Below are positions 33,640-40,888 of a stretch of 64,000 bases of DNA, piece by piece; positions within the stretch are counted from its first letter, which is position 1; every line of letters begins with the position of its first letter. The DNA lies in contig DIFI01000007.1 of NCBI GenBank assembly GCA_002419055.1, positions 1 through 64,000 on the forward strand. Reading direction: 5' to 3'. Below the pieces are notes generated by a model. That model made no database searches, was not told the DNA's origin, and saw only the letters and a program-made list of their open reading frames with translations. A program made the translations under genes and the position numbers. Source of the DNA: Peptococcaceae bacterium UBA5752 (GTDB taxonomy: Bacteria > Bacillota > Dehalobacteriia > UBA4068).

Positions 33640-35193
33640 ATGAGTACATATCTAATTATCCTTATAGTTTATCTCGCAATCATGATTGGTGTCGGTATGT
33701 GGGGTTCAAAAAACACCAAGAATACTGAAGACTTTCTGATCGCCAGCGGTAAAATGGGTCTCTTGCTGGTGGTAGCATCACTGTTTGGCAATATGATCAG
33801 CGGATTCACCATCGTCGGTTCTTTGGGCATGAACTATGTCAGCTCTTGGGCTGACTTAGCATTTTTAACCGGACCGGCTGCCGCGGGCTATATTATTCTG
33901 GGTGTTGCGTTCGCGCCGAGAATCAGAAAGGTTCTGGCCAATACAGGAAAATTCACTATACCTGATATGTTTAAATTACGCTACGGAAAAACCGCTGCCC
34001 TGCTGGCGGCAATCATGCTGCTTCTTGTATTCTTAGCTTTTGCCGGAGGCCAGATTGAAGCCATTCATACTGTCCTTGTTGATACCCTTCATATCAGTCC
34101 TACCTTTGCGCTTATAGCCATTACTGCGTGCGTTATTTTCTACAGTTTTTTTGGCGGCATGTGGTCGTTGGCTTACACTATGGTTATCCAGGCTGTCGTT
34201 ATTTGGATAGGTATGATCGTCTGCATGGTTGTATCCCTGAAAGCGGGTGGCGACTGGGGGACTATGGTAGCTGCGATGCCGGCAGGCCACTTCAGTCCTT
34301 GGTCCTATACAACCGTGGCAGGTGGTATAGCCTTTGGCGCCTCGCTTTTCTTGGCCGACTTCCCTGCCCAAGATATGTGGCAGAGAGCTTCTGCGGCTAA
34401 GGATGCCAAGACAGCACGCAACGCATTCATTATCTTTGCCTTTCTGGCACTCGGCCTTGGTGTTATTAATTTCTTCATCGGCGTCGCAGGCAGGTACCTT
34501 TTCCCCAATCTTGCCAACTCGGAGTCGTTGTTCTCCACTATCGTCACCACTTTGATGCACCCTATGGTCGGCTCCATCGTGCTCGCGGCCCTCGTTTCGG
34601 CCATCCTTTCTACTGCAGCAGCCTGCTTCCTAGTTATTGCCATGCTGATTACTAATGATATTTACAAACCGTATATCGCACCCAATAAGGAAGACAAACA
34701 TTATCTTAATGTCAACCGTATCGTCTTAGTTCTTGCCGGTGTGCTGTCACTGATATTTGTAATATTAGTCCCGAGCGTTATCGGCCTGCTGTACATGGCC
34801 TGCAATATTATGGTCAGTGCCCTCTTCCTTCCCGTCATCGGCCTGTTCTTCTGGAAGCGTGTCAATGCTATGGGTGGCCTTTTGGGCGTTCTTTGCGGCG
34901 GTGCTGCTGACCTGATCTGGGTGCTGGCCGGAAATCCGGGTGGTATTGCCGACTTCTATATTGGCATCCTCGCCAGTTTAGTTGGTTTATTGCTGGGTAC
35001 CTACCTCGGTAAGGCGCCTTCGAAGGAACAGACTGAAGGTTTCTTCGATGAGATAGCTGCCTCGGGGGCTGTGCCTTTGGCTGAACAGACGGATGTCTTC
35101 TTCGATGAGAAAGAGGTCCAGGGGGCGCCGCCTTTGGTTGAACAGACGAATCCTATCATAGATGAGAATGAGGTTCAGGAGGTAATCCAATGA
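33640..35193 (+). CDS. Sodium:solute symporter (SSS family) with repetitive acidic tail
   Basis: 517 aa with about 13 predicted membrane helices over residues 1-462. The family stretches MIGVGMWGSKNTKNTEDFLIA-like start, FGNMISGFTIVGS, FTIPDMFKLRYG and LADFPAQDMWQRASAAKDAK are clear. The substrate is unknown; the family carries pantothenate, proline, sugars or organic acids. The last 50 residues are hydrophilic and hold three degenerate copies of an EQTxxFFDE unit, which is unusual for the family. The stop overlaps the next gene by 4 nt, so the amidohydrolase probably acts on the imported compound. The start follows GGGAGGGGAGAG. Confidence 0.9.
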   Translation: MSTYLIILIVYLAIMIGVGMWGSKNTKNTEDFLIASGKMGLLLVVASLFGNMISGFTIVGSLGMNYVSSWADLAFLTGPAAAGYIILGVAFAPRIRKVLANTGKFTIPDMFKLRYGKTAALLAAIMLLLVFLAFAGGQIEAIHTVLVDTLHISPTFALIAITACVIFYSFFGGMWSLAYTMVIQAVVIWIGMIVCMVVSLKAGGDWGTMVAAMPAGHFSPWSYTTVAGGIAFGASLFLADFPAQDMWQRASAAKDAKTARNAFIIFAFLALGLGVINFFIGVAGRYLFPNLANSESLFSTIVTTLMHPMVGSIVLAALVSAILSTAAACFLVIAMLITNDIYKPYIAPNKEDKHYLNVNRIVLVLAGVLSLIFVILVPSVIGLLYMACNIMVSALFLPVIGLFFWKRVNAMGGLLGVLCGGAADLIWVLAGNPGGIADFYIGILASLVGLLLGTYLGKAPSKEQTEGFFDEIAASGAVPLAEQTDVFFDEKEVQGAPPLVEQTNPIIDENEVQEVIQ

Positions 35194-35903
35194 AGATTAT
35201 CGACGCTCACACGCATCTAGGTCAATGGGGGTATCCCTTTAATGTGGAGACCAACGCTGATAAGTTGATTGCATTAATGAATGAGTTCAACGTTGAAAAA
35301 TCTTTCTGCAGCTATATAGACAATATGCTGGTGGAGGATGCGGTTAAGAAATATCCCGGACGAATCATCGGCCAGGCCTGGGAAGACCCGTACAAGGGTC
35401 AGGAAGCAATAGATGACTTGCGCTATCACGTAAAGGAGCTGGGCTTCAAAAGCATGAAGCTACACCCCTTGATCAACGGTTTTCTGCCTTATGATCCGAT
35501 GGTTTTCCCCTTGATTGAAGAAGCGCGTAGCCTCAATATTCCGGTTTTCATGCATTCCGGACACGCCCCATATTCCTTGCCCTGGCAGATAGCCCAACTG
35601 GCCGAGGACTTCCCGGATGTCAGGTTCGTTATGGTTCACATGGGTCATGGTCATGGCATCTATATTCAGGCGGCGCTTGACGTAGCCAAGAAGCTGCCGA
35701 ATGTTTATCTCGAGACATCCGGCATGCCGATGGCTAATAAGATCAAAGAGGCGTTTGACACGCTCGGTGATGACAGGGTAATGTACGGCTCTGACATACC
35801 CTTTCATGACCCGTCTGTGGAATTGCAGCGCATGAAAGTCGCGGGTTTGACGGATGCACAGATGCAGAAGTTACTCTATGACAATGCCGCCAACTTTTGC
35901 TAG
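35190..35903 (+). CDS. Amidohydrolase (Amidohydro_2 family metal-dependent hydrolase)
   Basis: 237 aa, a compact TIM-barrel hydrolase. Metal and catalytic residues are visible in order: DAHTHLG (HxH), MKLHPL, FMHSGHA, MVHMGHG and MYGSDIPF. The family includes gamma-resorcylate-type decarboxylases and lactone or imide hydrolases, and the substrate cannot be predicted. It is translationally coupled to the symporter gene (ATGA overlap), so import and breakdown of one small carbon or nitrogen compound is likely. Confidence 0.85.
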   Translation: MKIIDAHTHLGQWGYPFNVETNADKLIALMNEFNVEKSFCSYIDNMLVEDAVKKYPGRIIGQAWEDPYKGQEAIDDLRYHVKELGFKSMKLHPLINGFLPYDPMVFPLIEEARSLNIPVFMHSGHAPYSLPWQIAQLAEDFPDVRFVMVHMGHGHGIYIQAALDVAKKLPNVYLETSGMPMANKIKEAFDTLGDDRVMYGSDIPFHDPSVELQRMKVAGLTDAQMQKLLYDNAANFC

Positions 35904-36026
35904 AACTGTAACTTCGTCGGTATTGCCCCGATGACTGCGGCCGGAGGGCTCAATAGCTGAAATATCCGTATAACTCCGCGAACTTCACAGACTGTCAGCG
36001 TAGATTGATCCACTATGTCAAAATTA

Positions 36027-36070
36027 ATAGGCAGGTTCCGCTATATAATAGGAACCTGCCTATTTTAGCT
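36027..36070 (+). terminator. Intrinsic terminator of the symporter operon
   Basis: A 13-bp perfect stem, ATAGGCAGGTTCC (36027-36039) with its complement at 36051-36063, followed by TTTTAGC. Confidence 0.85.
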
Positions 36071-36178
36071 TGATAATTAACTGCTAACGCTTCTGTAAGG
36101 TTAAATTTAAATAAAAAGGCTTTATTTTATATTGTCAAATATTAAATTAACTGCGCAGGCTATTAAACATATAAAATA

Positions 36179-36207
36179 TTGACAATATCTTGGGCGTGAT
36201 GTATTAT
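36179..36207 (+). promoter_or_regulatory. Promoter of the MoaD-like/AOR genes
   Basis: TTGACA (36179-36184), 17-bp spacer, TATTAT (36202-36207). It predicts an untranslated leader of about 100 nt. I see no molybdenum/tungsten-cofactor riboswitch core in it. Confidence 0.7.
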
Positions 36208-36315
36208 ATTAGTAAGAGTTATGGACAAGGAAAAATGTTTTCTGACAGGCGATAATGATTTTCGGCCTCGAATAGTGATTGTTGACGTAAAATCAAACAG
36301 AAAGGAGTTTGAAAA

Positions 36316-36540
36316 ATGCTTGAGGTTGAGATCAACAAAGATTGTGATGAAGTTTTTGTTGGCACCAAAGTCAGTGTTCCCTACAGAGAAGGGATGTTGG
36401 TGGAAACAATAATCAAAGAGCTTGGTCTTAATGAGGATGATATAGGTATAATTGCGGTCAACGGCAAACATGAAGTAACGAAATACGCCTTGAAGGATGG
36501 GGATAAAGTTGAATTCTTCCCCTTTACGATTGGCGGTTGA
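36316..36540 (+). CDS. MoaD/ThiS-like ubiquitin-fold sulfur carrier
   Basis: 74 aa beginning MLEVEINKD and ending in the diagnostic Gly-Gly (FTIGG). It has a beta-grasp fold pattern with IIAVNGKHEV and LKDGDKVEFFP. The C-terminal thiocarboxylate would donate sulfur, most likely to the pyranopterin dithiolene of the tungsten enzyme encoded next. The ribosome site is AGAAAGGAG. An E1 partner could be the ThiF-like protein of the sulfur operon or the TcdA-like protein at 38691. Confidence 0.88.
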   Translation: MLEVEINKDCDEVFVGTKVSVPYREGMLVETIIKELGLNEDDIGIIAVNGKHEVTKYALKDGDKVEFFPFTIGG

Positions 36541-36761
36541 TTTTTTTTGCCTAAATCTTATTTTTTGGTTGTTTTATTAATATTAAAATAATAATATTGT
36601 TATGGGTATTTTGTTTTATAGTAAGGATATTCTGCCAGGAGTGCTTTTTGCTATAACACATTATCAAGAGCGAAAGTAAGTATAATGTTAAAAAGGCAAG
36701 TACTTTAATCAGTATATTACAAAATGCTACAAAAATCACAAAGGGAAGGGGTAAGCAGATT

Positions 36762-38615
36762 ATGTTAGGTTATAACAACAGATGGCTGGACATTGATTTA
36801 ACTACTAAAACCTATAAAGCCATCACCTTTAGCGATGAGGAGCTCAGCTTGTATTTGGGTGGTCATGGTTTAGGCACCAAGATCCTTTTTGACCGTGTTG
36901 GTCCCGAAGTTGAGTGGGATGATCCCCAAAACGTGGTTTTCATCGGTGGTGGTCCGTTGCAAGGCACTCATTTCAATGGTACAGGCACTCACTGCCAAGT
37001 TTTTAAAGGCCCGCTGTCCAATGGTATTGGTTCAGTTCAGGCGATGGGCTATTTGGGAGTTTATCTCAGCATGTCCGGCGTTGACGGTTTGATCATCAGC
37101 GGCAAAGCTGATGAGTGGACTTATCTGGTTGTCGATGACGGTGAAGTGACCTTCAATGACGCCAGAGATTTGCTTGGTAAAAGCACCGATGATACGGAGT
37201 TAGCTGTTAAAGAAATTATCGGAGCTCCGAACAAGTTGTCCTCTGTTTATGCCATAGGCGAGGCCGGTGAGAATTTGGTTCGATTTGCTTGTGTGGTTGG
37301 CGACAGAGGCCATGTAGCGGCTCATAACGGCGTAGGCGCCGTTTGGGGCAGCAAAAACCTGAAAGCCATTGCCTGTAAAAAAGGCAATCATAAGGTTGAG
37401 TTCTTTGATCCCGAAGCATTACCTCAGCTCAATAAAGAATGGAGAGCTCGCTTCACAGGTCATCCGTTCTATCTTGCTGTTCACAAGAAAGGCACATCTA
37501 TGCTGCTTGGCATGTATTTTAACGCCGGCATCGTGCCTTATAAAAATCTTTCCATCAGCACTATTCCCGAAGATTTTGTTAATCTGAAGGGTGAATATTA
37601 CCGGAGCCATTTCAAATCCAAAAAAGAGCCCTGCTATGCCTGCAGCAGCAGTCACTGCAATAGGATGACGGTTACCGAGGGTAAATACGCTGGTTTTGAA
37701 GGCGATGAGCCGGAGTATGAGCTGATGGCCGGCATGGGCACCATGATCGCCAACCCCGATCCCGGCGCAGCAGTTATGCTGGCCAATCAATGGGACTTTG
37801 CCGGTATGGATGGCAACGAAGGCAGTTGGCTGACTGGTATGCTTATGGAATGTTATGAAAACGGTGTTATTACTAAGGAAGACACCGGCGGTCTTGAATT
37901 GAACTGGGGCAATGTTGAAGATGTTTATAAATTAATTTGGCAGATTGCCCGTAAGGAAACTCCTTTTGCCACCATGTGCGCCGCAGGTGTCAAACGTACG
38001 GCCGAAACCATCGGCGGCAAAGCTCTTGATTATGGCGTATATCAGATGCGGGGTTTCGCTCCCCGCGGTCATGACCATCGCGCGCGTTGGATTGAGCTGT
38101 TGGATACTGCCGTTTCCAGTTGTGGCACAAACGAATTGTGCCATCCGTTGCTGCCTCCGGATAAGGCTTATGATCCTGATGTTCTTGCCGAAGAAATGAT
38201 CAAGGGCAAGACCCGTGTGTTTATTGACTCGTTAGTTAGTTGCATGTATCCCTGCCAGGCCATGAATCATATTGAGTTTCCGCATATTTATCCCGTAATC
38301 AAAGCCGCAACCGGCATGGATATGACTCATGAAGACGCCATGGCGCAAGCCATCAGAACCTCTACTTTAGGAAGAGTATTTAACCTCCGTCATGGCTATA
38401 CCCCTGATATGGAGTATCCTTCCAGGAGATACGGTTCTGCGCCCATCGATGGCCCTGCTGCCGGCAAGAACATTATGGACCACTGGGAATATATCATGGA
38501 TAAGTATTATAAAATGATGGATTATGACAGAAAAACCGGTTGGCCAACTATTGATTGCCTGAAAAAACTGAAATTAGACTGTGCAATCCCTTATCATCCC
38601 GATTATAAAGGATAA
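36762..38615 (+). CDS. aor: Tungsten-type aldehyde:ferredoxin oxidoreductase
   Basis: 617 aa, typical AOR length. The N-terminal domain binds the bis-pyranopterin (GGHGLGTKILFD, GGGPLQGTHFNGTG, SNGIGSVQAMGYLG). The [4Fe-4S] ligands are in CYACSSSHC plus a distal Cys. The C-terminal domains continue without interruption to the end. The enzyme oxidises aldehydes to acids or reduces acids using ferredoxin. It lies 221 nt after the MoaD-like gene, and ferredoxin links it to the hydrogenase encoded at 7.3-10.8 kb. Other members of the family (FOR, GOR, BamB) differ in length, and AOR fits best. Confidence 0.93.
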   Translation: MLGYNNRWLDIDLTTKTYKAITFSDEELSLYLGGHGLGTKILFDRVGPEVEWDDPQNVVFIGGGPLQGTHFNGTGTHCQVFKGPLSNGIGSVQAMGYLGVYLSMSGVDGLIISGKADEWTYLVVDDGEVTFNDARDLLGKSTDDTELAVKEIIGAPNKLSSVYAIGEAGENLVRFACVVGDRGHVAAHNGVGAVWGSKNLKAIACKKGNHKVEFFDPEALPQLNKEWRARFTGHPFYLAVHKKGTSMLLGMYFNAGIVPYKNLSISTIPEDFVNLKGEYYRSHFKSKKEPCYACSSSHCNRMTVTEGKYAGFEGDEPEYELMAGMGTMIANPDPGAAVMLANQWDFAGMDGNEGSWLTGMLMECYENGVITKEDTGGLELNWGNVEDVYKLIWQIARKETPFATMCAAGVKRTAETIGGKALDYGVYQMRGFAPRGHDHRARWIELLDTAVSSCGTNELCHPLLPPDKAYDPDVLAEEMIKGKTRVFIDSLVSCMYPCQAMNHIEFPHIYPVIKAATGMDMTHEDAMAQAIRTSTLGRVFNLRHGYTPDMEYPSRRYGSAPIDGPAAGKNIMDHWEYIMDKYYKMMDYDRKTGWPTIDCLKKLKLDCAIPYHPDYKG

Positions 38616-38640
38616 TATGTAATTAGAAAATTAATCACAG

Positions 38641-38675
38641 AAACGGCATAGCTTGAGCTATGCCGTTTCTTTTTA
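38641..38675 (+). terminator. Intrinsic terminator of aor
   Basis: AAACGGCATAGC (38641-38652), TTGA loop, GCTATGCCGTTT (38657-38668), then CTTTTTAG. It can also serve the convergent tcdA-like gene. Confidence 0.9.
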
Positions 38676-38690
38676 GTATAAGCATATTAC

Positions 38691-39545
38691 TTATTCTTTT
38701 TCCGAATCATGCTTTGACGTCGGCCCTGTTAGGTCCTTGACAACCTCTGCTGCAATAATTAATCCTGCAACCGAAGGCATAAAAGCTACACTGCCTGGAA
38801 TGGCTCTTCGAATTGTGCAAGTGCGAGTCGTTCGTTTCGGACAAATACAGTTGCTGTTACAGCTGGTTGATTCATTATATACAGGCGTAAGGGGATTTTC
38901 TTTTGAATATACCACCTTCAGAGATTCAACATTCCGCTTATTAAGTTCTCTCCTCATCACCCGTGCCATAGGACAAACGGACGTGCTATAAATATCCGAT
39001 ACCTCCAAGCGAGTGGGATCCAGTTTATTTCCGACACCCATGCAGCTGATGATAGGAATACCTGCGTTTTGGGCATTGACAATCAAATCTATCTTCGCCG
39101 ACATTGTATCAATTGCATCGATGATATAATCAAGCTTATTACCTTCTGAATTGTGAAAGTTCAGCAGCTCATGCCAGAAAAGGGGATTTTCCACAGGATA
39201 CGTAGTTGTTTTCGAGCCTTTTTCTTCTGCCATATAGAACCGTTTCATCACTATAACTTCAGCCTGTGGGTTAATCTCTAAGATACGTTCCTGCATGACC
39301 TCCACTTTTAGCTTTCCCACTGTTTTTTGTGTAGCATGCAGCTGCCGGTTAATATTTGTTAGGCAGATAAAGTCATCATCTACCAGAAGAAATTTGCCGA
39401 CACCGGTACGTACAAGCCCTTCCACAGCATATGAACCTACTCCGCCTATGCCGAAAATAGCAACTCTACAGTTCTGTAACTTTTCAATAGATTGCCGCCC
39501 AAGCAGTAGCTCGGATCGCGAAAAAGCGTCTAACAATAACCCCAT
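38691..39545 (-). CDS. tcdA: TcdA-like ThiF/HesA-family adenylyltransferase
   Basis: 284 aa. The E1 fold motifs are VAIFGIGGVGSYAVEGLVRTGVG, the VDDDFICLTNINRQ nucleotide site, DYIIDAIDTMSAK and CMGVGNKLDPTR. These match the tRNA threonylcarbamoyladenosine dehydratase group (TcdA/CsdL), which cyclises t6A37. A Cys-rich insertion (ESTSCNSNCICPKRTTRTC) in the C-terminal part is longer than I expect for the family. It starts 7 nt after larE on the same strand. An alternative role as the E1 for the nearby MoaD-like carrier cannot be excluded. Confidence 0.87.
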   Translation of the reverse strand: MGLLLDAFSRSELLLGRQSIEKLQNCRVAIFGIGGVGSYAVEGLVRTGVGKFLLVDDDFICLTNINRQLHATQKTVGKLKVEVMQERILEINPQAEVIVMKRFYMAEEKGSKTTTYPVENPLFWHELLNFHNSEGNKLDYIIDAIDTMSAKIDLIVNAQNAGIPIISCMGVGNKLDPTRLEVSDIYSTSVCPMARVMRRELNKRNVESLKVVYSKENPLTPVYNESTSCNSNCICPKRTTRTCTIRRAIPGSVAFMPSVAGLIIAAEVVKDLTGPTSKHDSEKE

Positions 39546-39551
39546 CCTTCT

Positions 39552-40373
39552 TTATCTGTTAAATTTAATATCCAAGCCTTCATTCATGCTACCTGTCCGA
39601 TATCCTTTTAAATCAAGTGCAATATAGGTGAATCCGATTTCCTTGAACCTATCATAAATTGCGTCTCTGATTTTTTTACCAAAAAACAATTTAAAGCCGG
39701 TATCGTCCACTTCTATCCTTGCTACACTGCCATGATGTCTCACTCGAATCTGTTTGAAACCAAGATCCAATAAAAATTGTTCCGCCTTGTCTACCATTTG
39801 CAGCTTTTGTTCAGTGATCTTTTCTCCGTAGGGAAACCTTGACGACAGGCAAGCAAAGGATTGCTTATTCCAAGTTTTCAATCCCATCTCTTTTGAAAGA
39901 AGCCTGATTTCATCCTTAGTAAGACCGACTTCTCTCAAAGGACTGGCGATTCCTAATTCAGAGACTGCCTGCAGCCCCGGTCGGAAATCCCCGAGATCGT
40001 CATAATTTGATCCTTCGGCAATAAAATTATATCCTTGATCTTCAGCTATCTTCTTTATTTTATGAAAAAGTTCTTTTTTACACAAATAGCATCTGTTTAA
40101 AGGATTTTCCTTAAAACCTTCCACCTGAAGCTCTTCAGATACTATTGCCATATGTGGTATGTGATATGCGGTAACAAAATCTTTCGCTTCCCTATATTCT
40201 CGTTCGGGGTAGGTAGATGACCTAGCTGTCACACCAAGCGTTTTATCTCCCAGGACATCGTAAGCTACCTTCAGTAAAAATGATGAATCGACCCCTCCGG
40301 AAAAAGCAACGACCATGCTTTCCATTTCTTTTATCTTCATTTTTAATTTATTTAGTTTAGTCTCAGCGTTCAT
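39552..40373 (-). CDS. larE: LarE-type ATP-dependent sulfur transferase, three-cysteine class
   Basis: 273 aa. It has the PP-loop VVAFSGGVDSSFLLKVA near the N-terminus and the LarE signature NPLNRCYLCKKELF, and ends in a complete C-terminal domain. Cys95, Cys98 and Cys175 (SFACLSSRFPYG) form the three-Cys set known from LarE proteins that use a [4Fe-4S] cluster as sulfur source, unlike the single-Cys sacrificial enzyme. LarE makes the nickel-pincer cofactor of lactate racemase-like enzymes, but no larA, larB or larC is in the window. Confidence 0.9.
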   Translation of the reverse strand: MNAETKLNKLKMKIKEMESMVVAFSGGVDSSFLLKVAYDVLGDKTLGVTARSSTYPEREYREAKDFVTAYHIPHMAIVSEELQVEGFKENPLNRCYLCKKELFHKIKKIAEDQGYNFIAEGSNYDDLGDFRPGLQAVSELGIASPLREVGLTKDEIRLLSKEMGLKTWNKQSFACLSSRFPYGEKITEQKLQMVDKAEQFLLDLGFKQIRVRHHGSVARIEVDDTGFKLFFGKKIRDAIYDRFKEIGFTYIALDLKGYRTGSMNEGLDIKFNR

Positions 40374-40545
40374 TTTTATCTTTACCCAACAATTATTATT
40401 GTTTTGCTCCTATATTTTACAGCTTATTATAAAATAAAGAATTATCCTTGTCAATTAACCATAGAAAACCCGGTGCTGGGCTTAATCGGCGTGGCTGAAC
40501 ATATGCTAGTTTATTCCTTATAGTTATCAAATAAACAAAACAATT

Positions 40546-40588
40546 GCCCCTGTTTTCTATTGACAATAGAAAACAGGGGCTTTATACT
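40546..40588 (+). promoter_or_regulatory. Promoter embedded in a 35-nt palindrome
   Basis: Exact 17-bp inverted repeats (40546-40562 and 40564-40580) have a single central base. TTGACA (40560-40565) straddles the centre, and TATACT (40583-40588) follows a 17-bp spacer. A repressor binding the palindrome would block the -35 box. No plus-strand gene precedes it, so a terminator role is less likely. Confidence 0.75.
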
Positions 40589-40623
40589 GAACGTATATAA
40601 TAGTTTTAAAAGGTGGAGTATTG

Positions 40624-40659
40624 ATGTCGGTTCTGTCTGTTATGGTGATTATCAACTAA
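40624..40659 (+). CDS. Putative 11-aa leader peptide
   Basis: ATG 40624 to TAA 40659 encodes MSVLSVMVIIN, with an AGGTGGAG ribosome site 5 nt upstream. It lies about 30 nt after the predicted transcription start and about 150 nt before a terminator that precedes the MutS2-like gene. Short hydrophobic leader peptides in this position sense stalled ribosomes in antibiotic-inducible genes. Function is inferred from arrangement only. Confidence 0.6.
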   Translation: MSVLSVMVIIN

Positions 40660-40763
40660 ATATAGTTGCAAAAGGTGCGGCATTACGGGATAAACCCTTT
40701 CTTTTGTGTTGCCTTTTTGGAAGACATACCTAACAGACTGCTTCAATCCTTTCAATAATTGAT

Positions 40764-40788
40764 GCGTGGCAAGGTGTGATTGCCACGC
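40764..40788 (+). promoter_or_regulatory. Leader hairpin of the MutS2-like gene
   Basis: GCGTGGCAA (40764-40772) pairs with TTGCCACGC (40780-40788). It sits between the leader peptide and the terminator, and may be part of an alternative-folding set. Confidence 0.6.
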
Positions 40789-40810
40789 TGTTTCTATATA
40801 TTGAGATTTT

Positions 40811-40873
40811 TGCCCGCAGGGAGCATTCTGCACTTTCATAGGTGTGGGATGTTTTAGCGGGCATTTTATTTTT
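40811..40873 (+). terminator. Leader terminator before the MutS2-like gene
   Basis: TGCCCGC (40811-40817) pairs with GCGGGCA (40857-40863), followed by a ten-base T-rich run. The AAGGAG site of the next gene follows at 40877. Because it lies inside the transcript leader, it is likely a conditional attenuator. Confidence 0.75.
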
Positions 40874-40888
40874 TATAAGGAGATCTAA

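Noticed and set aside
34033..34643. Minus-strand ORFs of 112 and 175 codons
   Set aside because: They overlap the clearly coding symporter gene and show no domain or ribosome site.
36208..36315. Molybdenum/tungsten-cofactor riboswitch before the MoaD-like gene
   Set aside because: The expected position fits, but the conserved core motifs were not seen.
40606..40839. Minus-strand ORF of 77 codons in the MutS2 leader
   Set aside because: It lies antisense to the promoter, leader ORF and hairpins, which explain the sequence better.
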